A DNA stretch of 64,000 bases from Celerinatantimonas sp046054165 (lineage in GTDB: Bacteria > Pseudomonadota > Gammaproteobacteria > Enterobacterales > Celerinatantimonadaceae). The notes below the pieces were generated by a model. That model had not been told where the DNA came from, did not search any database, and saw nothing but the letters and a program-made list of their open reading frames with translations. Position 1 is the stretch's first letter; each line of letters starts with the position of its first letter. A program made the translations under genes and the position numbers. This document shows, one piece after another, positions 44,983 through 55,325 of the stretch. The DNA is taken from positions 62,001-126,000 of the forward strand of contig NZ_JBFNXK010000010.1 of assembly GCF_046054165.1 (NCBI RefSeq). The letters are read 5' to 3'.

Positions 44983-46914
44983 TTAACGATTTAATTTAAA
45001 TTCAGCGGTTAACTGTTGCAGCTGACTTCCCAGTTTTTGTAACTGATGAGCCGCCATATTGGTTTGTTCGGTCGAAGCCAGTGACTGCTCAGTCAATTCA
45101 TGAACTTCAGTGACCCGCTGATTGATATTCTCACTAACACTACTCTGCTCTTCGGCAGCCGTGGCGATTTGCCGGTTCTGATCCATAGCCTGCTGCACAT
45201 TACGCACAATATCTTCAAATAATGCCATAACATCCAACGCCATATCGGCGCTTTCCTGGGCTTTCAACTGACTACTATGCATGGTATCAACCGAATCATT
45301 CGCCTGCCGCTGCAAATCCGCAATCATCGATTCAATTTCAGCAGCCGATTGCTGAGTCCGGGAAGCCAGATGTCGAACTTCATCAGCAACCACGGCAAAT
45401 CCACGACCAGACTCACCAGCCCGAGCCGCTTCAATCGCCGCATTTAAGGCCAATAAATTAGTCTGCTCAGCAATATCCTGAATCACCGACAAGACTTTAC
45501 CAACCTGATCAGACAGTTCTTTCACCTGTGATACAGTCTGACCGCTAGCCGCAATGTCTTTGGCCAATATTTGGATCTGCTCCACCGCCACCTGCACGCG
45601 CCCACTGCCCTGCTCAGCAATCGAACCCGCAGTATCCGCCGCATCAGCTGCCTGTTCTGCGCCACTGGCGACTTCCTGAACCGATGCGGTCATCTGATTC
45701 ATCGCCGTAGCAACCTGCTCACTTTCTTGTCGCTGAGCTTGCATTGACTGCGTGTTTTGGGTCGACGCTGTCGATAGTTGTTCGGCAGCACTTCCTAAAT
45801 TACTAATTGTATCCACAATTTGAGACAGCAAATCCCGTAACATCTGCGTCATCTGTACTGTTGCTTTTTGCAGATCGCCTAATTCATCCCGACGATCAAC
45901 ATCCGGCATATGCGTTAAGTCCCCACGCGCAATCCGCTGAGCCGACAGAATCGTTTCAGCTAACGGGCGAACAATAGCTATCCGCAGCAAAATAACCGAT
46001 AAGATCCCAAGCAACATGGCCAGAACCACGACGATAATCAAAATTTGATTGACCCGGCTTTGCTCTGCCAATCGCAACTGATTGAGCACCTTCACAAAAT
46101 CTTGAACATGGCCTCTTAATATCCGGGCTATATCCTTAAATTCTTGTTGTGAATGGGAAAGCTGCTGCTGAAAATGATCAAACTGGGTCATATTTTTTTG
46201 GTACAGGCCCAGTTGAGCATGGATAACACGAATATTCTCATTATTTCCCAATAGAGTCTCTAACTGCTCTAATTGATAGATAACATCCCCCACCATCTTC
46301 TGTAATTCAGCCGAAGTCCGGTTGGCTTTCTCATCATGCAAATAGCTGCGCAGCGCATAGGCAAGCTTTGAAAGTCCCATTTCCAGAGTCGACGCACTCG
46401 ACAGAGTACTATCAGGTAAACTTCCCATCCGAGTCTGATATTTCAACTGCTGATCAAGCTTTTTATACTGTGCAGTCGCCTTATCTAAAATAGCAAGGCT
46501 CTCTTGTTCTAACGCATTACGCTGTTGGAGCATTTCATGAGCCTGTTCCATCTGCGCTTTATACTGCTCGAGATCCCTTTGAATAAGAGCCACGGCCTGC
46601 TCTTCAACAGGATTTTGAAATAAATGCCGTTCCTGACTCATCCACTGATCAGAAAATTGGACCTGTTCAAGCAAGGCCTGATACAACTCCTCACTACCAC
46701 TTTTCGTATAATTATTTCTGGCCACACGGGTCAGGTTAATCTGATTATTGAGTTGGTAAGCGGCAACTAATTTATCGCTACGCTGCATCATCAATTGCAA
46801 ACCATAGCGACCGGTATAGGCAACCACCAACGTAAATAACAGCACGCTTCCGAATCCCCATCCCAATTTTGATGCGACAGAACGATTCTCAAAAAAATGC
46901 TTGATAAACTGCAT
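44983..46914 (-). CDS. Methyl-accepting chemotaxis protein, helical-bundle (HBM-like) sensor
   Basis: 643 residues. TM1 about 16-34, a long all-helical periplasmic region (35-285) resembling the HBM sensor of McpS-type receptors, TM2 about 288-312, HAMP, and a cytoplasmic signalling domain with the hairpin tip EQTNLLALNAAIEAARAGE and GRGFAVVADEVR. Ligand unknown; HBM receptors often bind organic acids. AAGGAAG ribosome site. It resembles the receptor at 48715-50589 in its N-terminus (KLGWGFG). Confidence 0.9.
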   Translation of the reverse strand: MQFIKHFFENRSVASKLGWGFGSVLLFTLVVAYTGRYGLQLMMQRSDKLVAAYQLNNQINLTRVARNNYTKSGSEELYQALLEQVQFSDQWMSQERHLFQNPVEEQAVALIQRDLEQYKAQMEQAHEMLQQRNALEQESLAILDKATAQYKKLDQQLKYQTRMGSLPDSTLSSASTLEMGLSKLAYALRSYLHDEKANRTSAELQKMVGDVIYQLEQLETLLGNNENIRVIHAQLGLYQKNMTQFDHFQQQLSHSQQEFKDIARILRGHVQDFVKVLNQLRLAEQSRVNQILIIVVVLAMLLGILSVILLRIAIVRPLAETILSAQRIARGDLTHMPDVDRRDELGDLQKATVQMTQMLRDLLSQIVDTISNLGSAAEQLSTASTQNTQSMQAQRQESEQVATAMNQMTASVQEVASGAEQAADAADTAGSIAEQGSGRVQVAVEQIQILAKDIAASGQTVSQVKELSDQVGKVLSVIQDIAEQTNLLALNAAIEAARAGESGRGFAVVADEVRHLASRTQQSAAEIESMIADLQRQANDSVDTMHSSQLKAQESADMALDVMALFEDIVRNVQQAMDQNRQIATAAEEQSSVSENINQRVTEVHELTEQSLASTEQTNMAAHQLQKLGSQLQQLTAEFKLNR

Positions 46915-47348
46915 AAATACTTGTACTTCCTTTGAATAAACTCGCTGTTATCCTAGCTTTGTTTTAAATATGTTTTATAGAAAAAGTCTAGTCAGCTTAA
47001 AAATGTAAACATAATTAATAATTTGTGTTAACTATGCTCTTTGATCACCAATCATCCATGATAATTCAGTTAGTTATTACTATATGTAAAAAGATATTAA
47101 TCCATTATTTTACCCAATTTTGGGTATTTGATTAATACAAATTAACTAATTTTTTAGTCATATTTTATACTTTTTGAATAAACTCGATATTTTTCAATAT
47201 TTAGTGAATATGGCATTCGAAGACTGTTACCCAGTCCTTATCCCAGCCCCTCATCAAACGCAGTAGTAAAGCTGATTTGGATCAAGGGATTTGCTATAGT
47301 CAACACACCTATTCAGGGCTTATCAATTGATTGCAAAGGATCGTCTAT
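46915..47348. other. Divergent mcp-hemL control region
   Basis: AT-rich, 434 bases. A 14-base direct repeat TTTGAATAAACTCG occurs at 46931-46944 and 47173-47186, the first copy close to the receptor start. No clear sigma-28 promoter, RNA or gene was seen. Confidence 0.4.
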
Positions 47349-48629
47349 ATGTCTCGTTCATCCGAATTATTCCAACAGGCTCAAACCTATATTCCCGGAG
47401 GGGTTAACTCTCCGGTTCGAGCATTCAAAAACGTCGGAGGGAACCCATTATTCATTGAACGGGCCGAGGGGGCCTATATCTACGATGCCGACGGTCAAGC
47501 CTACATCGATTATGTCGGTTCTTGGGGTCCCATGATCATGGGGCATAATCATCCGGCGATCCGTCAGGCAGTTATCGAAATGGCCAGTAAAGGATTAAGT
47601 TTCGGAGCCCCAACCGCCATCGAAACTGAAGTGGCACAGCTTATTCAACATCTGATGCCATCGATGGAAAAAATCCGGATGGTCAATTCCGGAACCGAAG
47701 CAACCATGAGTGCTATTCGTTTAGCTCGGGGATTTACCGGCCGGGATAAATTTATAAAATTCGAAGGCTGCTATCATGGCCATGCCGATACTTTATTAGT
47801 CAAAGCCGGTTCTGGTGCTTTAACGCTAGGTGAACCCGACTCCCCCGGAGTCCCTGCTGATTTTGCGCGTCATACGTTAACAGCAACCTACAATGATCTG
47901 GATTCCGTTCGGACGTTATTCGAGCAAAATCCGGAGCAAATTGCAGCGATTATCGTTGAACCTGTAGCCGGAAACATGAACTGCATTCTGCCACATCCAG
48001 ACTTTTTAAGTGGCCTTCGCAATCTGTGTGATCAATATCAGAGCCTGCTCATTATTGACGAAGTCATGACGGGTTTTCGGGTCGCACGCGGAGGTGCGCA
48101 GGAGTACTACGGCGTCAAGCCGGACTTAACGACTCTCGGGAAAATCATCGGCGGCGGGATGCCGGTGGGTGCCTTTGGAGGTCGAGCCGACATTATGGAT
48201 TATCTGGCTCCCATCGGGCCGGTCTATCAGGCTGGAACACTTTCTGGGAACCCAGTCGCAATGGCCGCTGGCAAAGCCTCTCTGACCTTGGTCAGTGATC
48301 CTGCGGTTCACCAGCATTTACAACAGATATCACAAGAGCTAGCCCAGGGATTACGCGATGCCGCCCGACGCCAGCATGTGCCATTTGTCGTCAATCAAGT
48401 TGGCGCGATGATGGGCTTTTTCTTTACTGATTTGCCACAGGTGAGTTGCTTTGCCGAATCCTGTCAAAGTGATGCCAAACGCTTTAACCGATTTTTCCAT
48501 CTCATGCTTGAACAAGGGATCTATCTGGCACCGTCACCTTTTGAAGCCATGTTCACTAGCAATGCTCATACCCAGCTCGAAATCGATAAAACGATTGAAG
48601 CGGCTGAAAAAGCTTTTGCCCAGCTTTAG
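47349..48629 (+). CDS. hemL: Glutamate-1-semialdehyde 2,1-aminomutase
   Basis: 426 residues, the same length as E. coli HemL, from the ATG at 47349 with AAGGA upstream. PLP enzyme of the C5 haem pathway making 5-aminolevulinate. K265 (TLGKIIGGGMPVGAFGG) is the Schiff-base lysine; IPGGVNSPVRAF, VNSGTEATMSAIRLAR and IIDEVMTGFR are typical. Ends at a strong bidirectional terminator. Confidence 0.97.
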   Translation: MSRSSELFQQAQTYIPGGVNSPVRAFKNVGGNPLFIERAEGAYIYDADGQAYIDYVGSWGPMIMGHNHPAIRQAVIEMASKGLSFGAPTAIETEVAQLIQHLMPSMEKIRMVNSGTEATMSAIRLARGFTGRDKFIKFEGCYHGHADTLLVKAGSGALTLGEPDSPGVPADFARHTLTATYNDLDSVRTLFEQNPEQIAAIIVEPVAGNMNCILPHPDFLSGLRNLCDQYQSLLIIDEVMTGFRVARGGAQEYYGVKPDLTTLGKIIGGGMPVGAFGGRADIMDYLAPIGPVYQAGTLSGNPVAMAAGKASLTLVSDPAVHQHLQQISQELAQGLRDAARRQHVPFVVNQVGAMMGFFFTDLPQVSCFAESCQSDAKRFNRFFHLMLEQGIYLAPSPFEAMFTSNAHTQLEIDKTIEAAEKAFAQL

Positions 48630-48650
48630 TCCAATTAAACATTGGGCTCA

Positions 48651-48688
48651 ATTGTTCGGCCATGTCACGCATGGCCGAACAATTTAAT
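48651..48688. terminator. Bidirectional terminator between hemL and the second chemoreceptor
   Basis: Perfect 14-base arms (48651-48664 and 48670-48683) around TCACG lie between two converging genes, followed by a T-rich stretch. Confidence 0.82.
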
Positions 48689-48714
48689 CTTGATCCAAAG
48701 GACGTTGATACATT

Positions 48715-50589
48715 TTACACAACAAAGTGGGCAATCATTTTTTTCAATCGATCCACATCACTTTGCATTTTTTCTAACGCTTCTACCGCACCAGTTGAAC
48801 TCTGTGCCGTTTCGTAGCTGATATCTCGCACTTTAACAACACTCTGATTAATTTCCTCAGAAACCAATCCCTGCTGTTCTGAAGCGGCAGCAATCTGCTG
48901 ATTCATATCCTGGATCTGTCCGACAATCGAAGAAATATCATTAAATGCTGACAGGATATTCCGAGCTTCATCTGCATTAGCTTTTGAAACTTCTTCACTG
49001 TGTTTCATCATATTGACTGACCGAGCCGCCCCGGCTTGTAACTCTTCCACAATGACTTCAATTTCGACAGCAGATTCCTGAGTACGGCTGGCCAAATTGC
49101 GGACTTCATCAGCGACTACCGCAAATCCACGCCCTGCTTCACCAGCCCGAGCCGCTTCAATCGCCGCATTCAAAGCCAGCAAATTAGTCTGATCCGCCAC
49201 AGTTTTAATCACTTCCAGCACTTTACTGACGCTATTAGTTTTCTCATTTAGCGTATCAACAGTCTGCCCCGTCGCAGCGACATCTTCAGCAAGTCGACTG
49301 ATCAATGTGGCGGCATTATCAACCATGGCATGACCTTTAGCCACGACATCGGTGGCCTCATTGGTCGCCAATGCAGCTTGGGCGGCATTATTAGCGACCT
49401 CATGAACCGTTGAAGTCATTTCATTCATCGCCGTAGCAACTTGTTCGGTTTCACTAGATTGAGTCGCCATATTTTCGTTGCCTTGCATACAAACGACGAC
49501 TAGTTTCTCAGAAGAGGTTCCAAGCTGCTCAATACTCTGAATAAATGACCTGACAAAATCACCCAAAGTACTATTCATCACATTCATACTACTGAGTAAC
49601 TTACCAAATTCATCACGGCGATCTGCATGAATATCGGCCGTCAAATCTCCCTTCGCGATTTGTTCGGCCAATGACACCACCTGAGCCAGCGGTTTAATTA
49701 CCATCCGTCGCAATAACCAGGCAGCCGTGGCCCCAATCACCAAGACAACACAAGATATAATGTAGACTCGCCAGATGGCTTCTTTCCCATCCAGTGTTTG
49801 CTTTTTAACCTGTCCATCCATCAGTGTATTGACATGCTCAGACATCTTGGTCCCAATCTGATTAAAAGTGGCATACTGCTGCTGCAACTGGGATACAACT
49901 TGCTGATATTTATTAAAATTATTCTGATAGGTTAATAATTGCTGATGCAAATCATCCTGACCTGACACCGATTCAGTTTGTCTTAGCACTGAATCCAGAA
50001 CGGTTGCCGCCGTTTCTAAACCACTCCCAGACTGATTGAGGGTATCTTCAAGCTGAGTACGGTAAATTTCTAGCATTACTTGATCAACCATTTGGCTCAT
50101 AGTTAGAGATAGCTGCGGATGTTGTGCAACGATCGGCTGAATCAGTGAGGTCAGATTTTTTGATTCCTGGAGGAGACTCTGAACTAATTGCTGGTGAGCT
50201 TGAATATTGGGAACAATCGCCTGGAAGCTTTTTTCATACTCATCAACAAGAGTCGCCGATTGATCAAGGTTAGCGATATCCGCTGGGGCGGTATGTAATA
50301 AACGATTTTCAGCCAACAGTTTTTTCATTTGTTGGATCGTCTGTTCAAGAGCTTGTTGGTATTGTTGATCCCCGGTACGAATATATGCTGATCGATTTTT
50401 CTGCGCTTCCAAAATAACCAGCTCTAAACGTCCGGTAATAGATACTTTATGTGATCGTTCCAATACTGTTAATAACCCATGATGACCGACGACAGCCACA
50501 ATAAAAGTAAAAAACAGAACCAGACCAAATCCCCAACCTAATTTGGAACCAACAGACAAATTCTCGATAGCCTGAGTTAACCTAGCCAT
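48715..50589 (-). CDS. Methyl-accepting chemotaxis protein, helical-bundle (HBM-like) sensor
   Basis: 624 residues. TM1 about 18-36, helical periplasmic bundle to about 265, TM2 about 272-292, HAMP (MVIKPLAQVVSLAEQIAKGDL) and signalling domain with the tip DQTNLLALNAAIEAARAGEAGRGFAVVADEVR. AAGGAAGG ribosome site. A paralogue of the receptor on the other side of hemL, with a clearly different sensor sequence. Confidence 0.9.
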   Translation of the reverse strand: MARLTQAIENLSVGSKLGWGFGLVLFFTFIVAVVGHHGLLTVLERSHKVSITGRLELVILEAQKNRSAYIRTGDQQYQQALEQTIQQMKKLLAENRLLHTAPADIANLDQSATLVDEYEKSFQAIVPNIQAHQQLVQSLLQESKNLTSLIQPIVAQHPQLSLTMSQMVDQVMLEIYRTQLEDTLNQSGSGLETAATVLDSVLRQTESVSGQDDLHQQLLTYQNNFNKYQQVVSQLQQQYATFNQIGTKMSEHVNTLMDGQVKKQTLDGKEAIWRVYIISCVVLVIGATAAWLLRRMVIKPLAQVVSLAEQIAKGDLTADIHADRRDEFGKLLSSMNVMNSTLGDFVRSFIQSIEQLGTSSEKLVVVCMQGNENMATQSSETEQVATAMNEMTSTVHEVANNAAQAALATNEATDVVAKGHAMVDNAATLISRLAEDVAATGQTVDTLNEKTNSVSKVLEVIKTVADQTNLLALNAAIEAARAGEAGRGFAVVADEVRNLASRTQESAVEIEVIVEELQAGAARSVNMMKHSEEVSKANADEARNILSAFNDISSIVGQIQDMNQQIAAASEQQGLVSEEINQSVVKVRDISYETAQSSTGAVEALEKMQSDVDRLKKMIAHFVV

Positions 50590-51454
50590 AAACCAAACCT
50601 TCCTTAGTTAGCAATCTAAACGCAGCAAGACAGCTATCCACTGATAGTTATCGATGAGAGTTAATACTAAATTTTGGAGAAACCCAAGAAACTTGAGCGA
50701 ATATTAAAACGTCTTGGTAAACAATAATCTAGAGAAATCACACACTAGTTAAGACTTATAGCATTCTATCGTCCATATAAGTTAAAGTCTATTAAATAGA
50801 CATTAATGATCAGTTTTTTTTACTAATCTGTGAATTTAACCATATTGAATTAATAATAAAGTTGTATTCTAAAGCATTTACCGATCATATTTGTATATTC
50901 GATTGTATTCATCAATCAAATAATCTAACAAACTCGATTTATTTATTCCGTACAATATCGCCATATCTGTCTGTTTATCGATGACAAGACTTGGTGTTAT
51001 TTAAACAGTATTCACCTCATTCCCTTCAGATATAAAAATGAACGACTTCATCGTTTTTATCACCATTAAATGGAAGCATCCCTTCTTTTTTATCCTAAAT
51101 GGTTATCAAAAAAGATTTATAAGATATAAATAACGATATAAACACAGAGAAAAGACAAGATATAAATAAGGCACAATAAACGAAGAAGACAACGCGATGG
51201 ATACAGAACACACCTAAGCCACCATCGCATGCAAAATGCTGCGATGGCATCACCTGACGTATATAGATGTATATGAATACAACTCCAGCATCGAATCCGG
51301 AGCGGATCCCTGTTGGTCTTTCATATTTGCATGCAGTTAAATCAAACGCATTTTGAAAACCGTGCCATTGGTAACGCTTGATGTGCGTTAAATGAACAGA
51401 GCACGACCCATTCAGAATGCATTTCAATGAACCACAGAGCCGCACCTGATGACT
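50590..51454. other. 865-base gap without a convincing gene
   Basis: Low-GC DNA between the chemoreceptor and mrcB. A hairpin with arms CCATCGCA/TGCGATGG (51222-51229 with 51240-51247) is the clearest structure. Frames such as 51095-51445 on the minus strand have no ribosome site, family resemblance or plausible composition. Confidence 0.45.
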
Positions 51455-53794
51455 TTAAAATAGTTTCTTAAAAAAACGGGTAATTTTATTTTCATCACAG
51501 CGATGCTGATGCTGTGCCAAACTCTGGGGAGCGGGCAACAAAACACTCCCTTTACAGCGACTATCGACAACCTCTCCTGTCTGGGGTGAAAAACTCAGCC
51601 ACCCTAATGAATCAGGAGCAACCGGGCGTAGTGACTGAGCACCGGTCGCCTTGAAATAGTTGGCGACAATCGGTAACGCTGCACTGGCCCCAGTCACCTG
51701 AGCCGGTTGATTATCATCACGCCCCACCCAAGTTGTGACAATCTGCCGTTCATCAGCCCCGACAAACCAACTATCTCGCAGATCATCGGTAGTCCCGGTT
51801 TTACCAGCAATATTAATATTGGGTAATCGCCAACGCAGTGAATGCCCGGTACCAATACGACTCACTTGGATCAAATTAAACAGAATTTGATAGGCCGGCA
51901 GCTCATCCCAACGACGTTGATGCCAATCCTCATGGCTATAGACGTTGCGATCCTGATTATCCGTTACCGCAACCACACTATAAAGCGGCCGATAAACCCC
52001 TTCGCCATCGAGCGTTTGATAGACCTGTGCGATCTGCAGGGGTGTCAAACTGACCGATCCCAATAACATGGCGGGGAATGGCCGGATCTTTTGATTAAGA
52101 CCTGCGCGATCCAGCGTCTGAATCACTTTGTCCAAGCCCAGTGACATTCCCAATCGCACCGTGGGGACATTTAGTGAATGAGCCAGTGCTTGATAAAGCA
52201 TCACCGGCCCTCGAAATTTACGATCATAATTCTGTGGTTGCCAGTTTTGTCCATTATCCTGTGGGATCGATAGTGGGCTATCATCCAATAATTCACCCGG
52301 AGTATGACCATTTTCATAGGCCGTCAGATAGATAAATGGCTTAATGAGAGAACCTATCTGCCGCTGTGCATTCAACGCCCGATTAAAACCACTTAATTGC
52401 CCATCTCGCCCTGAAACAATCGCTCGAATCGCACCGGTATGGCGATCTGTCACAACCATTGCGACCTGTAAATCAGGGCGATGCATCGCTTTAAGACGCG
52501 TATCAGCAGCCTGCTGAGCCTGACGTTCTGCGATCGGTTCAAGCGTCGTAAAAATTCGCAATCCACTCGCCTGTCGCCAGTTTTGCAGGTGGCCATCCAG
52601 CCAGTTCTGCACTAACTCCAAAAATCCAGGAACACGCTGATACCCCATGTTCCCCCGAGCGACTAACCCTAAAGGCCGTTTCAAAAACTGTTGATAAGAA
52701 TCCGCATCCAGATAACCGGCTTGCAACATCAACCGCAACACCACATCCCGGCGTTCTTTGGCCCGCTCAGGATGACGCCACGGATCGTAATAGGATGGCC
52801 CCTTCACCAGAGCCACCAGCAAGGCCTGCTGATCAAGACTCAGATCATAAACTGGACGTCCAAAATAAAAATAACTCGCCAAACCAACCCCGTGCACCGA
52901 ACGATCTCCATTTTGACCGAGATACACTTCATTAAGATAGGTTTCCAAAACTTCATCTTTGGAATAGCGCAGGCTAATCAACACCGCCATATAAGCTTCC
53001 TGAGCTTTACGCCACAACGTCCGCTTACGAGTTAGGAAAAAGTTTTTGGCCAGTTGCTGCGTCAGAGTACTTCCCCCCTGAACCGTTCGCCCCGCCATGA
53101 GATTAACCAACATCGCCCGAGCAATCGAAGTAATTGAGATCCCTTCATGATGGTAAAAATCACGATCTTCCGTTTGGATCAACGCCTGTGTCAGCGACTT
53201 AGGGATCTGAGAGAGGGATACAAACAGTCGATCCTCCTGACTTCCGGTCGATATTCGATCCAGCAAAATCGGATCCAGCCGCAACTGTTCCAAAGTTGCC
53301 CCTGTATCGCGATTCTGAATACTCACCAACCGGGTTTGAGAAAATGTTAACAAAATAGGCACTGCACTTTGGCTGCCATCCGGGAAACGAAATGGACGAC
53401 GGACCATGGCAATTTTAGAAGTCGATGCTGAAAACTCCCCGGAAGACATTGGCCGGCTGACCTTGCGGTAATTCAGTTGTTTCAGTTCCTGTTCCACTTC
53501 CATGCGCGTCATCCGCATATTCGGATACAGATGCAACTCTCGCCCATAAACCACCGCCGGGAGCTGCCATTTATGGCCATCAAAACGGTACTTGATTTTA
53601 CTGTCCAGATAGACGCCCCAAACCGCCATTACCACTAGCCAGACTAAAAACAGCTTCAGCAACAAACGCAACCAAAAGCGCCGCTTAGGGGCTGACTTTG
53701 TGACTGTTTTCTGGCTTTTAGAACGACCTGTCGAGGCCGAGGAGCGCTTTTTAGGTGCCGGTTTTGCTTGAGGAGTTCGCTTATTATTCGCCAT
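51455..53794 (-). CDS. mrcB: Bifunctional penicillin-binding protein 1B
   Basis: Class A peptidoglycan synthase, 779 residues (E. coli 844). Basic cytoplasmic N-terminus, one membrane segment (about 40-62), UB2H domain, GT51 transglycosylase with catalytic E209 (QTEDRDFYHHEG) and GGSTLTQQLAKN, then transpeptidase with SLIK (S482), SLN (540-542) and KTGT (from 665). It should be activated by the lipoprotein LpoB through UB2H. In E. coli it sits beside hrpB; here a repeat cluster, metY and an AraC/LysE pair intervene. Confidence 0.96.
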   Translation of the reverse strand: MANNKRTPQAKPAPKKRSSASTGRSKSQKTVTKSAPKRRFWLRLLLKLFLVWLVVMAVWGVYLDSKIKYRFDGHKWQLPAVVYGRELHLYPNMRMTRMEVEQELKQLNYRKVSRPMSSGEFSASTSKIAMVRRPFRFPDGSQSAVPILLTFSQTRLVSIQNRDTGATLEQLRLDPILLDRISTGSQEDRLFVSLSQIPKSLTQALIQTEDRDFYHHEGISITSIARAMLVNLMAGRTVQGGSTLTQQLAKNFFLTRKRTLWRKAQEAYMAVLISLRYSKDEVLETYLNEVYLGQNGDRSVHGVGLASYFYFGRPVYDLSLDQQALLVALVKGPSYYDPWRHPERAKERRDVVLRLMLQAGYLDADSYQQFLKRPLGLVARGNMGYQRVPGFLELVQNWLDGHLQNWRQASGLRIFTTLEPIAERQAQQAADTRLKAMHRPDLQVAMVVTDRHTGAIRAIVSGRDGQLSGFNRALNAQRQIGSLIKPFIYLTAYENGHTPGELLDDSPLSIPQDNGQNWQPQNYDRKFRGPVMLYQALAHSLNVPTVRLGMSLGLDKVIQTLDRAGLNQKIRPFPAMLLGSVSLTPLQIAQVYQTLDGEGVYRPLYSVVAVTDNQDRNVYSHEDWHQRRWDELPAYQILFNLIQVSRIGTGHSLRWRLPNINIAGKTGTTDDLRDSWFVGADERQIVTTWVGRDDNQPAQVTGASAALPIVANYFKATGAQSLRPVAPDSLGWLSFSPQTGEVVDSRCKGSVLLPAPQSLAQHQHRCDENKITRFFKKLF

Positions 53795-53997
53795 AAGATC
53801 CGCAGAATTTCGTCCAACTTAGCTCACTACGGCGACGCGTAAGAGCCGATACTGTCCTGACTGTCGTCAAAGACGATCATGCCATCATAGCCGTTATGAT
53901 ATCAGCCTATCAAATCAACCATATATCCATTTGCCCAGATCCCGGGAATATTTATCCAAAATCGCAACACCGGACCCCAGCAACGTCCCCCAACAAT

Positions 53998-55147
53998 GTA
54001 GCCCGGCAGAAGCGCAGCGGATGCCGGGGATATTTGACAAACGTCGGGGAAACACCTGCAACATAATCCAATAAATCCAATCCCCACATACAAGGAAAAC
54101 CCGGATTCCATGTTATTGCATCCGGGCTACAATCCGGATACACCACAACCCCTGCAACGTATCCCAACAATGTTTCCCAACACCGTAGCCCGGCAGCAGC
54201 AACGCGAATGCCGGGAATATTCGTGACAAACGTCGGGGAAACACCTGCAACATAATCCAATAAATCCAATCCCCACATACGAGGAAAACCCCGGATTCCA
54301 TGATATTTCATCCGGGCTACAATCCGGATACACCATAACGCCTGCAACGTGCCCCAACAATGTGACCAAACAATGTAGCCCGGCAGCAGCAACGCGGATG
54401 CCAGGGAAGATGCGTGAAAATGTAAATAATTTATCATCCCCGCGGGCGTGGGCCCCCGGATTCCATAATATTCCATCCGGGCTACAATCCGGGTACGCCA
54501 TACCCCCTGCAACGTATCCCAACAACGACCCTCAACACCGTAGCCCGGCAGAAGCAATGCGGATGCCGGGGATATTTGACAAACGCCGGGGAAACACCTG
54601 CAACATAATCCAATAAATCCAATCCCCACATGCGAGGAAAACCCCGGATTCCATGTCATTCCATCCGGGCTACAATCCATACAACAACCCCTGCAACGTA
54701 TTCCAACAACGTTCCCCAACACCGTAGCCCGGCAGCAGCAACGCGGATGCCGGGGATATTTGACAAACGCCGGGGAAACACCTGCAACATAATCCAATAA
54801 ATCCAATCCCCACATGCGCGAAAACCCCGGATTCCATGTCATTCCATCCGGGCTACAATCCGGGTACACCATAACCCCAACAACGTATCCCAACAACGCC
54901 CCCCTCAACACCGTAGCCCGGCAGCAGCAACGCGGATGCCGGGGATATTTGACAAACGCCGGGGAAACACCTGCAACATAATCCAATAAATCCAATCCCC
55001 ACATGCGAGAAAATCCCGGATTCCATGTCATTTCATCCGGGCTACAATCCATATCACGATTTTCCCCGGCAACGTAGCCCGGCAGCAGCAACGCGGATGC
55101 CGGGGATATTCGTGACAAACCCCGGATCCCATATCATTCCATCCAGA
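53998..55147. repeat. BIME-like cluster: seven paired REP palindromes in tandem
   Basis: Each unit of about 133 bases begins with GTAG followed by a CCCGGCA/TGCCGGG hairpin and ends with a CCCGGA/TCCGGG hairpin followed by CTAC, that is, two REP-like elements in opposite orientation. Units run 53998-54130, 54185-54320, 54375-54485, 54540-54673, 54724-54856, 54913-55045 and 55074 to about 55147; the last has lost its right GTAG end and the third has a different, shorter interior. Linkers are mostly 50-56 bases. The GTAG-plus-hairpin form is what REP-associated tyrosine transposases recognise; none is encoded in the window. The long open frames on the minus strand are by-products of the repeats. 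Confidence 0.88.
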
Positions 55148-55325
55148 CGAAAATCTATACCCCAATGTAGCCGGTAGCCGTAAAACGGGTGATATATATC
55201 AGTAAATCATCCGTTTTTAGCATATATCTTAGATTCATCTATTCGATGTGCATTGTCGTCTCAGAACGAAAGAGTAAAATCAACCCACTTCATAATTATT
55301 ACAGTTATTTAAGCAAGGAAGAGCC

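Noticed and set aside
51095..51445. 116-codon minus-strand frame before mrcB
   Set aside because: No ribosome site, no family resemblance, and composition fitting translated AT-rich spacer.
53952..55118. A 388-codon minus-strand frame with repeated WNPGF and RMWGLDLLDYVAG segments
   Set aside because: It is the REP/BIME array read through. The repeat period is not a multiple of three, the same motif changes frame from unit to unit, and shorter frames in the other phases are equally open.
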